From assembly GCA_015062205.1 (NCBI GenBank), contig SUVB01000015.1, positions 1 through 64,000 on the forward strand: a DNA stretch of 64,000 bases, in the 5' to 3' direction. Of this stretch, positions 25,667 to 33,097 are shown piece after piece. The stretch is from Desulfovibrio desulfuricans. Lineage in GTDB: Bacteria > Desulfobacterota > Desulfovibrionia > Desulfovibrionales > Desulfovibrionaceae. Each line of letters opens with the position of its first letter. Position 1 is the first letter of the stretch. A model generated the notes under the pieces. It was not told where the DNA came from and did not search any database. It saw nothing but the letters and a program-made list of their open reading frames with translations. The translations under genes were made by a program, and so were the position numbers.

Positions 25667-26701
25667 CTACGGTTTCCTTTTCCCTGCGCCCTGGCGGGCG
25701 GCGGGCTTGCCCGGCTTGGCCGCCGGTTTAGCGCGGCCGCGCAGCGCCGCCTTGGCGTCCGGATCGCCGTTTTTGGCGGCCAGCTGATACCAGCGCATGG
25801 CCTCGGTCAGGTTGGCCGGGACGCCCGTGCCCTGCTCATACATCAGCCCCAGGCTGTACTGGGCGGAACCTTCATTCTGTTCCGCCGCCTTGCGGTACCA
25901 TTCCACGGCCTTGGTGTAGTCCTGCGGGACGCCCAGTCCCTGCTCATACATGTAGCCCAGATTGTACTGTGCCTCGGCATAGCCCTGGGAGGCCGCGCGC
26001 ATGTACCACTCCACGGCCTTGCCGGGATCGCGCGCGTAGCCTCGCCCCTCGGCGTACATGTAGGCAAGGTTGTTCTGCGCCTTGGCGTAATCCTGCTCTG
26101 CGGCCTTTTCAAACCAGTGCGCGGCCTTGGTGTCGCTCTGGTTTTCGCCGGCGGCGTTCAGGTAGATCCACCCCAGCGAATACTGCGCGGAGGCCAGCCC
26201 CTGATTGGCCGCACGGGTGTACCAGTCGATGGCAGCACTCTCGTCCTTGGGCACACCCTTGCCGTAGGCATGCAAATAGCCGAGATTATACTGGGCCATG
26301 GCCAGCCCCTGCTCGGCGGCCTTGCGGAACCAGCGGGCGGCTTCACGGTAGTTGCGGGGCACGCCGTCGCCTGAGACCAGCGACGTGGCCCAGGAATTCA
26401 TGGCGCTCACGTCGCCCTTCTCCGCCGCCAGGCGGAAAAATTCCGCCGCGCGGGCGGCATTCTTCCTGACGCCCCGGCCGTCGTGGATCAGACGGCCCAT
26501 CACATAGAGGGCCTCGGCATTGCCCCCGTCCGCCAAGGGTTTGAGGATGCGCGCCGCCTCGCCATAATCCTCTTTGTCCAGCGCGCGCTGCGCCGCGCGC
26601 AGCGCCTCGCCGACATCGGCCGATGCCGCGTCGGCAGGCCGGACGATGCCCGAAAGGCAGACAGTCAACACCACAAAAAACACTACAATGCGCTTGTGCA
26701 T
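25667..26701 (-). CDS. Exported Sel1-like repeat protein
   Basis: 344 residues. Residues 1-25 are a signal peptide ending in ADA. Residues about 35-320 are tandem Sel1-like repeats of 36 residues, each with the AxxWYxxAAxQG and AQYNLGxMYxxGxGV pattern; about seven can be counted. The Lys/Pro-rich tail is basic. Such repeats form a solenoid for protein binding in the periplasm. It is the last gene of the run neuB-LIC12162-Sel1, four bases after its neighbour, so a role with the surface-sugar genes is possible but unproven. Confidence 0.88.
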   Translation of the reverse strand: MHKRIVVFFVVLTVCLSGIVRPADAASADVGEALRAAQRALDKEDYGEAARILKPLADGGNAEALYVMGRLIHDGRGVRKNAARAAEFFRLAAEKGDVSAMNSWATSLVSGDGVPRNYREAARWFRKAAEQGLAMAQYNLGYLHAYGKGVPKDESAAIDWYTRAANQGLASAQYSLGWIYLNAAGENQSDTKAAHWFEKAAEQDYAKAQNNLAYMYAEGRGYARDPGKAVEWYMRAASQGYAEAQYNLGYMYEQGLGVPQDYTKAVEWYRKAAEQNEGSAQYSLGLMYEQGTGVPANLTEAMRWYQLAAKNGDPDAKAALRGRAKPAAKPGKPAARQGAGKRKP

Positions 26702-26704
26702 GGA

Positions 26705-28432
26705 TTACAGACTCTTCAACAGTTGCAGCCAGTGGGGATCAGGCCCGTCGGGCGCGAGCATGGCCTGACGGGCGCAGTATGCGGCACGGGCACGCTGCAC
26801 GGCGTCGCCCGCCCACCATTCCTCGGGGTGTTCCCAGACTTCCCTGACCCTGGCGGCGGCCAGTTCCGGCGTGGGCAGCCAGATTCCCGCTGCCGCCAGC
26901 ATGTCCAGCAATTCCTCGGCCTCGTCCGTCAGGGGCCAGTGCCCGCGCCGCCAAAACGCCACCACAGGCCTGTTCGCGGCCATGGCCTCCAGCAGGGACG
27001 TGCCGTTATGATCCAGCACCAGCAGGCGACAGGCGGCCAGATGCGGCCCCAGCGGACCTGTGGCCATGCGCGCCTGCGGGAAGCGTTCCAGCAGCCAGTC
27101 CGCGTCGCGCAGCGTTCCGGGCACGGGAAAATACGGCCGGTACAGGGCCTGCCCAAGAATATCGCGCGGCAAGGCCGCGAAAAACTGTGCCTTGTCCCTG
27201 CGGTAGGCCAGTGTCTGCAGGGGGGTGGGCAGGGATTCCAGCCGGTAGGGAAAGGCGGCCATTTCCGCGCCCACAACGAGCAGGCCGCCGTTCCGTTTCT
27301 GCCGTCCCTGCCGTGCGGCCGCCGCGCGCCCGGCCTCCAGCTGCGGATACGGCACGGGGATGAAGTTGCCCCGGCAGTCGCCCTGCCGTGTCCAGCCCCA
27401 GGTGCCGAAGGCGTGCTGGCAGTATTCCACCACTTCCATGTCGCAGATGACGCGCGCCTGCCCGTAGTTGCCGCCGTGCTGCACATACATGAGACGGTTG
27501 CCGCGACCACGCCAGACGGCCAGACGCCGGCGGTAGGCGGCATCCTCATAGGCCAGCACAGCGGCCACGCGCAGGCGCGGCCCCAGCGGGTCGGGCGTGA
27601 GCCGCGCCGGATGCCGCAGGCCGGCCAGATCGCGCGGCAGCGCGGAAAGAAAGAGCGGCAGCGCGTCAATGGGCAGATCCGGCGTGACGCCCGTGGCCGC
27701 CGCGCCGTATGCCGCGAGCGGCGTTGCCTTGTCCGGCCCGTGGCTGCGGTGCAGCAGGGCCAGGGAATAGCGCAGGCTCTGTCCCAGGCGCATGCCCTTG
27801 AGAGGCGGGCACGGCAGGCGCAGCAAAAGGCCGCGCAGCAACTCCCGCAGGCGGGCCTTGCCGGTCGGCGGCGCGACCGCGCCGTATTCCCGCCGTACGG
27901 ACGGCAGATATGCCCGGCTCCAGGCGGGAGGGAAGACCGCCTCCAGCAGGCGGGACAGCAGCCAGTGGTTCCAGGTGTGCCCCAGCGCGCCGTGCAGCAC
28001 GAAATCCTGTCCGCAGGCAAAGCTGAAGGAACAGTTTTCCGGCAACAGGGCCACATGCAGCGGTTCCTCGCCCCAGTCGCGCACCAGCGCCCTGACCCGC
28101 CGCCAGCGCTCCACAATCTGCCGGGCCACGGCCATAACCCACGGCGTGAGCAGCGTCTCCCAGTAGGCGTCGGGCAAGTTGCGGCTGTATCGGCACACAT
28201 GGGCCGCGAGGCGGGGCAGCATGTCCGCGCAGAGGGCTTTGGCCTCGGCGCAGGCGCGCGCCTGCAAAGTCCGATCGGCCAGAGGTTCCGGGGCAAAGGC
28301 GTAGGCCGTGTCCCAGTCGGGGAAAAACTCCTCCTGTTCGGCGAAACACCACGGCCCCGCCGCCCGGTGGGTGGCGGGGGTCGCTGTGCGGGGCATGCGG
28401 CCCAGAACCAGCGTGACGCGGTTCTCGCCCAT
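26705..28432 (-). CDS. LIC12162-family putative transferase
   Basis: 575 residues without signal peptide or membrane helices. The C-terminal half looks like a GT-B fold: YVQHGGNYG, LLVLDHNGTSLLEAMAANRPVVAFW and a following helical tail. The family is typically found in surface-polysaccharide loci with sialic or legionaminic-type sugars, and this gene lies directly after a neuB-like gene (one-base gap). It is therefore probably a nonulosonic-acid or polysaccharide transferase; the acceptor is unknown. Confidence 0.75.
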   Translation of the reverse strand: MGENRVTLVLGRMPRTATPATHRAAGPWCFAEQEEFFPDWDTAYAFAPEPLADRTLQARACAEAKALCADMLPRLAAHVCRYSRNLPDAYWETLLTPWVMAVARQIVERWRRVRALVRDWGEEPLHVALLPENCSFSFACGQDFVLHGALGHTWNHWLLSRLLEAVFPPAWSRAYLPSVRREYGAVAPPTGKARLRELLRGLLLRLPCPPLKGMRLGQSLRYSLALLHRSHGPDKATPLAAYGAAATGVTPDLPIDALPLFLSALPRDLAGLRHPARLTPDPLGPRLRVAAVLAYEDAAYRRRLAVWRGRGNRLMYVQHGGNYGQARVICDMEVVEYCQHAFGTWGWTRQGDCRGNFIPVPYPQLEAGRAAAARQGRQKRNGGLLVVGAEMAAFPYRLESLPTPLQTLAYRRDKAQFFAALPRDILGQALYRPYFPVPGTLRDADWLLERFPQARMATGPLGPHLAACRLLVLDHNGTSLLEAMAANRPVVAFWRRGHWPLTDEAEELLDMLAAAGIWLPTPELAAARVREVWEHPEEWWAGDAVQRARAAYCARQAMLAPDGPDPHWLQLLKSL

Positions 28433-28433
28433 G

Positions 28434-29495
28434 TCAGGCCCTGTCCAGGTCGGCCCAGGAGAGCACCGTGTCTTCCGGCAGATCTCGCCGCGCGCGCATG
28501 CCGAGCACTTCGTCGTAGTTGCGCGGCGAAATGCCGTGGGCCGGGCGCTTCCAGGTGAGGTCGGCGGCGGTCAGCGTCTGCCCGGCCGGCACGGCGCGGG
28601 CCGTGACCAGCGAGCGGCGGGCGTGCCGCCGCGCCGGCTCCTCCTCCGGCAGGGCGCGCAGTTCCATGCTGCCCACGCTGGCCAGCGTGGCCCTGAGGCG
28701 GGCACGGAAATGCCTGAGGTCTTCCTTGTCCATGGCGTGGTAGTGGTCGTTGCCGGGCAGGGTCTTGTCATGGGTGAAGTGCTTTTCCAGCACGCGCGCG
28801 CCCAGCAGGGTGGCGGTGACAAGGATGTGCATGTCGTCCGGCAGGGTGTGGTCGGAATAGCCCACGGCGTGCTGCGGGAAATGCCGCTTGAGCGCGGGAA
28901 TCATGCCCAGGGCGGCGTTTTCGTCCGCCGTGGGATAGTTGAGTACGCAGTGCAGCAGGGCCAGCTTGTTGCCCTTTTCCTCAATCCACTCCACGGCCTC
29001 GGCAATCTCATGCAGATGCGCCGCGCCCGTGGACAGGATGATGGGCTTGCCGAAATCGCAGAGGATGCGGATGAAGGGCTTGTTGGTGATGTCGGACGAG
29101 GAAATCTTGAACACGTCCATGAGGTCGTTGAGAAAATGCGCGGATTCCACGTCAAAGGGCGTGGACATGAAGGCGATGCCCGCCGCGTCGCAGTGCTTCT
29201 TGAGCGCCTCAAACTCGTTCTTCCAGAAGGAGTCGTGCTTTTTGAACAGCTCGTACTGGCTCTTGGTGGGCTCCTTGGACGTGTCCCAGTAGGCCGGGGA
29301 ATCCTTGGAGGCCAGGGTCCCGGCCTTATAGGTCTGGAACTTGATGGCGTCGGCCCCGCCCTCGGCGGCCTCGTCGATGAGGCGGCGGGCGATGTCCATG
29401 CTGCCCTCGTGGTTCACGCCCGCCTCCGCGATGACATAGGGCGCGGGAATGCACGTTTCCGGGGCGGGGACGTCAAATATATCCATAAGCTTCAT
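28434..29495 (-). CDS. neuB: NeuB-family nonulosonic acid synthase with SAF domain
   Basis: 353 residues from the ATG at 29495 (GAGG upstream); the longer frame begins in non-coding sequence. The TIM-barrel part shows YVIAEAGVNHEGS, ADAIKFQTY, FMSTPFD and GYSDHT; metal and PEP-binding residues of sialic/legionaminic/pseudaminic acid synthases are in place. The C-terminal 60 residues form the antifreeze-like SAF domain (TARAVPAGQTLTAADL). It condenses PEP with a hexosamine-derived sugar. Other genes of the sugar pathway are not in the window, so which nine-carbon sugar is made is open. Confidence 0.9.
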   Translation of the reverse strand: MKLMDIFDVPAPETCIPAPYVIAEAGVNHEGSMDIARRLIDEAAEGGADAIKFQTYKAGTLASKDSPAYWDTSKEPTKSQYELFKKHDSFWKNEFEALKKHCDAAGIAFMSTPFDVESAHFLNDLMDVFKISSSDITNKPFIRILCDFGKPIILSTGAAHLHEIAEAVEWIEEKGNKLALLHCVLNYPTADENAALGMIPALKRHFPQHAVGYSDHTLPDDMHILVTATLLGARVLEKHFTHDKTLPGNDHYHAMDKEDLRHFRARLRATLASVGSMELRALPEEEPARRHARRSLVTARAVPAGQTLTAADLTWKRPAHGISPRNYDEVLGMRARRDLPEDTVLSWADLDRA

Positions 29496-29929
29496 GGGGC
29501 AAACCTCAGTGTCTGGTGTAGGGTCAGAAAATATACGCTTCGCGGCGATAAAAGAAAAGCGTCCCGCTTCGGGCGGGATGCGCCGGAACGCCCCCCGGCC
29601 CCGCGCGGCAGCCAACCAATGCCGTCGGCGCGCGGGCCGCGCGCTGACGCCGGGATTATGGTAACGCCCGGATTGCCCTGATGGAGTTTCCATGGATACC
29701 CCGCAGAAATTCCATGCAATTCTTACAAACTGCACAGGCTTTTATTTTTTATTTCACTGAAATTATTGAATAATATTCTAAAAAACCGGCAGATTTCGGG
29801 GGTCTTTCCCGCCCCGGCCCGCACCGGCCGGGGATGTTGCGGCAGTGAAACCCTTCAGCCGTACACGCGGCCGCCCCTGCGCTATGCTGCTCCGCAAACC
29901 CCGCCGACGGCGGGCGCAACGGAGGAGCC
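29496..29929. other. Intergenic region between divergent neuB and the LRAT-like gene
   Basis: 434 bases. The half next to neuB is GC-rich and shows no gene. An AT-rich stretch at about 29725-29800, containing the small inverted repeat GAATA-A-TATTC (29768-29778), is the likely promoter area for one or both genes. No tRNA or terminator was seen. Confidence 0.5.
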
Positions 29930-30748
29930 ATGTTCTATCACAACGGGCATCGCAGCAACGCGCATCTCGGCATCCACCACCCCTTCGGGGCCAAACACGG
30001 CACGCCCGTGCCGCTCAGACCCGCAGACGGCAGCGACAGCCGCCCCCTGCACGAGCGCATGTACGCGCCTTCCCCCGCTGAGCTGCTCCGCCGCCCCGTG
30101 CCGCAGCCCCCGGACGCGCCGCTGCACGACCGCCTCTACCCGGAAAGCTATGAGGAATACTTTGCGCGCATCGCCTCGCAGGGCCGCCTCCACGCCGCCG
30201 ACGCACACGGGAGCGCGCTCACCGATGCGGGCGGCAGGCCTTTTGACGCCCAGCGCTTTCTGCAAGACCATCATGACAACAACCACAAAAATCTTGTCCC
30301 CTACGAACCGGAACCCGACGCGCCCGTGCCTTACTACCGGGTGGGCGTGCGGCCGCTGGAGATAGGTGGCCTAGGAAATGTATTATATAGATGGACTGTT
30401 CCCTTTTCAGGGAACACGCATGGCGAGCACATGCACCTGCTCGGCAGCGACGGAAGCAATTTCGGCATGAGCAAGGACGGCACGGGCGTGGACGGCATTT
30501 TCTCCGAAAGCCGGGATGATCTCTACCATTTTCAGGTGGAACCCATGAAATTTCGCAAAGACTATGTTGACAAGGCCAAGGCGCAGGTGGACGCGAACTG
30601 GCAGAGAGAAAAGGCACATGCGGCACAACGCGGCGAAAAGATTTCGCGTTATCATTTTTCTGAGTACAACTGCCAGCAATATGTGCTTGAAGTGCTGATC
30701 AGCGCAGACAAAATGGCCAAAGACGATGGTGTGAGCCTGACGTTTTGA
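29930..30748 (+). CDS. Unrecognised protein with LRAT/papain-like His and Asn-Cys-Gln motif
   Basis: 272 residues, GGAGGAG before the ATG. No signal peptide or membrane segment. The first 140 residues are His/Pro-rich with several HD/HG pairs. The second part (about 140-272) has HGEHMH (His164-His169) and, 80 residues later, YNCQQYV (Asn247-Cys248-Gln249). The order His then NCxxFV-type Cys is the arrangement of circularly permuted papain-like folds such as LRAT. Base composition drops in the second half, suggesting joined modules of different origin. A hydrolase or effector role is only a hypothesis. A related remnant lies at about 30961-31025. Confidence 0.55.
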   Translation: MFYHNGHRSNAHLGIHHPFGAKHGTPVPLRPADGSDSRPLHERMYAPSPAELLRRPVPQPPDAPLHDRLYPESYEEYFARIASQGRLHAADAHGSALTDAGGRPFDAQRFLQDHHDNNHKNLVPYEPEPDAPVPYYRVGVRPLEIGGLGNVLYRWTVPFSGNTHGEHMHLLGSDGSNFGMSKDGTGVDGIFSESRDDLYHFQVEPMKFRKDYVDKAKAQVDANWQREKAHAAQRGEKISRYHFSEYNCQQYVLEVLISADKMAKDDGVSLTF

Positions 30749-30762
30749 CCAGCGCCAAGCGG

Positions 30763-30787
30763 GGCACGGCATGCAAAATGCCGTGCC
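30763..30787 (+). terminator. Hairpin after the LRAT-like gene
   Basis: Perfect ten-base stem GGCACGGCAT / ATGCCGTGCC with loop GCAAA, 15 bases after the stop. The T-tract is poor, so termination may be weak. Confidence 0.6.
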
Positions 30788-30908
30788 TAATCCCTATGTA
30801 AATCCGTATAAACTGACATATATAATTATATATGGTATGAAATACAATGGCGATAAGAAAAAAATTGTAACCCATATCTTAAGCGCCATTTTAACACATC
30901 CATTCCTG

Positions 30909-30937
30909 AAAAATAAAAATAAAAATAAAAATAAAAG
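30909..30937. repeat. Tandem AAAAAT hexamer repeat
   Basis: Four exact AAAAAT units (30909-30932) followed by AAAAG, in an AT-rich stretch (30790-30945) with no convincing gene. Such a repeat can vary in number by slippage. Confidence 0.8.
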
Positions 30938-30960
30938 TTTTTCTTGGCAAGCCTCCAGCG

Positions 30961-31025
30961 TCCAAGGAATGTTCGGGGCATGCTCCATCCGGCAGCAACG
31001 GGAGCAACTCCGGCATGAGCCGGGA
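30961..31025 (+). pseudogene. Decayed partial copy of the LRAT-like gene
   Basis: The frame through 30976-31020 reads SGH..GSNGSNSGMSR, matching SGNTHGEH...GSDGSNFGMSK of the gene at 29930. At DNA level about 33 bases (CGGCAGC-ACGG-AGCAA...CGGCATGAGC) align with around five mismatches to 30450-30482. The match is short and starts right after the hexamer repeat, so it looks like the end of an eroded tandem duplicate. Chance similarity is not excluded. Confidence 0.4.
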
Positions 31026-31087
31026 GCTTTACCCGCAGCGGCTTCGCGGCTATCATGCCTGCACAGGCATCCTCACAGGGGCGGCGT

Positions 31088-31990
31088 ATGCACAATTCCT
31101 TTGTGGGCTGCGGCGCGGCCCTGTTGGCCACTGTCGTCTGGTCGGGCAATTTCGTGGCGGCCAGGGCGCTCTACGACAGCATTCCGCCGTGGCAGTTCAA
31201 TTTCTGGCGCTGGGCCGTGGCTTTCGCTGCCCTGCTGCCCTTTGCCCTGCGGCGGCTGCCGGACGACTGGCCCGCCGTCAGGCGTCACTGGCGCTACCTT
31301 TCGCTCATGGGCATATTGGGCGTGACCCTGATGAACACCTTCATCTACAAGGCGGCGCAAAGCACCGAAAGCCTGAACATGGCCCTGCTCATGCCCGCAA
31401 GCCCGGTGGTCATCCTGCTGCTGGCGCGCGTTTTTTACGGCGAGGCCATCCCGCCCCGGCGGCTGCTGGGCATGCTGACGGTGCTGGCCGGGGCGCTCAT
31501 CCTCATCAGCCGGGGCGACTGGCAGCGCATGGCGGCGCTGCGCTTCAACCCGGGCGATGTGTGGACGCTGGGCGGCATGTTCTGCTTTGCCGTGTACTCG
31601 CTGCTCATGCGCCGCCGCCCGCAGGACGTCTCCCCCCTGGGCTTCAATGTCGCCACCTTCGGGCTGGGGCTGCTCTACGCCCTGCCGTGCACACTGCTGG
31701 AAGCATGGCTGCTGCCTCTGCCCGTTGTCACCCCCGCACTGCTGACGGGCGTGCTCTACGCCGGGCTGGGCTGCTCGGCGCTGGCCTTCTGGCTGTGGAC
31801 CGTGGGCATTGACCGCATCGGTCCGGTGCGCGCGGGCATCCTCTATTACAGCCTTCCGGTCTTCGCGGGCGCGGGTTCCGTACTGGTGCTGCAAGAGCAG
31901 ATTGTGCCCGCCCAGATTGCGGGCGGCCTGCTGATCATCGGCGGCATCTGCGCCGCCACCGTTCCCCTGTCGCACCGGCGGGCCGCCTGA
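31088..31990 (+). CDS. EamA/DMT-family transporter
   Basis: 300 residues with ten hydrophobic helices in two EamA repeats (about 5-135 and 150-290). Repeat hallmarks are WSGNFVAARAL near the start, ALLMPASPVVILLLA and the second-half AFWLWTVGIDRIGPVRAGI. These proteins export amino acids, drugs or nucleotides, or take up small metabolites; the substrate is not readable. The start at 31088 is preceded by GGGGCGG. The gene lies next to rdgB but has its own context. Confidence 0.88.
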   Translation: MHNSFVGCGAALLATVVWSGNFVAARALYDSIPPWQFNFWRWAVAFAALLPFALRRLPDDWPAVRRHWRYLSLMGILGVTLMNTFIYKAAQSTESLNMALLMPASPVVILLLARVFYGEAIPPRRLLGMLTVLAGALILISRGDWQRMAALRFNPGDVWTLGGMFCFAVYSLLMRRRPQDVSPLGFNVATFGLGLLYALPCTLLEAWLLPLPVVTPALLTGVLYAGLGCSALAFWLWTVGIDRIGPVRAGILYYSLPVFAGAGSVLVLQEQIVPAQIAGGLLIIGGICAATVPLSHRRAA

Positions 31991-32044
31991 CGCAGCATCC
32001 CTCCGGCAACTGACAACCGGCGCATGCGCCGCAAGGACAACACC

Positions 32045-32671
32045 ATGACCGCAACATTACAACGCATTGTGCTGGCCACTACCAACGCGGGCAAGCTCCG
32101 CGAACTGGCGGAGCCGCTGCGCGCCTTCGGCGCGGAAGTGCTGGGCCTCGCGGATTTTCCCGCCGTCGGTGAAATCGAGGAAAACGGCCAAACCTTCGAG
32201 GAAAACGCCCTGATCAAGGCCCGCGCCGTGGCCGCCGCCACAGGGCTTGTGAGCGTTGCCGACGATTCCGGGCTGGAAGTGGACGCCCTCGGCGGCGCGC
32301 CGGGCGTGCATTCCGCGCGCTATTCCAACGACTGGCAGAGCCTGCCCGGCGAGTCACGCGACGCCCGCAACATGCGCAAGCTGCTGCACGAACTGGCCGA
32401 CGTGCCGGACGCAAAGCGCGGCTGCCGCTTTGTCTGCTGCATGGCCGCCGTGCGGCCCGACGGCAGGGAAATGACGGTGCGGGGCGTCTGGGAGGGCCGC
32501 CTGCTGCACGAACCGCGCGGCAGCAACGGCTTCGGCTACGATCCCGTATTCTGGATTTCCTCCCTCGGCAAAAGCGCCGCCGAGCTGACACGGGAGGAAA
32601 AAACCGCCCGCAGCCACCGCGGCAGCGCCCTGCGCGCGCTGCTGGCCCGCTGGGAAGACATTGCGCGCTGA
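32045..32671 (+). CDS. rdgB: XTP/dITP diphosphatase (HAM1/RdgB)
   Basis: 208 residues from the ATG at 32045 with AAGGA seven bases upstream; seven more codons are open before it. Signatures: TTNAGKLREL at the N-terminus, FEENALIKA, VADDSGLEVDAL and GSNGFGYDPVF. The enzyme hydrolyses non-canonical purine triphosphates to monophosphates, keeping inosine and xanthosine out of DNA. Short GC-rich hairpin after the stop. Confidence 0.94.
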   Translation: MTATLQRIVLATTNAGKLRELAEPLRAFGAEVLGLADFPAVGEIEENGQTFEENALIKARAVAAATGLVSVADDSGLEVDALGGAPGVHSARYSNDWQSLPGESRDARNMRKLLHELADVPDAKRGCRFVCCMAAVRPDGREMTVRGVWEGRLLHEPRGSNGFGYDPVFWISSLGKSAAELTREEKTARSHRGSALRALLARWEDIAR

Positions 32672-32938
32672 CGCCCGCAGGCGGGCAGCGCGACAGGGCC
32701 GCACCCCCCGCTGTTTCCAAAGGCTCCGAAAGCGTCCGTACCTACGGAGACGCGTTCCTCTGCCCGGTGCGCCCCGCGCCCGGTCATCTTTCTGACTGCC
32801 CCCATGCCCTCTCTCGTCTGCGTCCCGCTCTAAACTTTTCCCAAAACCGGCCGTAATGGTTGTTGTCAGCTATATAACACGGCCTGCGGCGGGCGGCAGC
32901 GCACGAACGGCAATCCCCCTTCCCCTCGCGACGTCTCT

Positions 32939-32955
32939 TTTGCACGCATCTTGCA
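32939..32955 (+). promoter_or_regulatory. Sigma-54-type promoter upstream of fliD
   Basis: TTTGCACG-CATC-TTGCA matches the -24/-12 consensus TTGGCACG-N4-TTGCA with one difference, 143 bases before the fliD start. Sigma-54 control of flagellar genes is common in deltaproteobacteria. The rest of 32672-33097 (426 bases) shows no gene. Confidence 0.7.
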
Positions 32956-33097
32956 TTGTTTTTTGCACCCGCACGAACACGGCATATCCTGCCGTCCCGC
33001 GAAAGCTGACGACAATGCCCGGCGGCGGGCCTTTCGATGATTCCCGCAGGGCGCGTCCGCCGCGCCGGGAAGAGCACTTTTTGTTACGAGGCGTCCT

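Noticed and set aside
29496-29735. 80-residue N-terminal extension of the NeuB-like protein
   Set aside because: The extension is read from sequence with intergenic character; the ATG at 29495 has a ribosome binding site and matches the family start.
30909-30937. CRISPR-like or satellite array
   Set aside because: Only four short hexamers without spacers; a simple sequence repeat.
30771-31325. Open frame of about 184 codons across the AT-rich repeat
   Set aside because: It begins inside the terminator hairpin, runs through AAAAAT repeats and then overlaps the EamA gene out of frame; no sign of a real protein.
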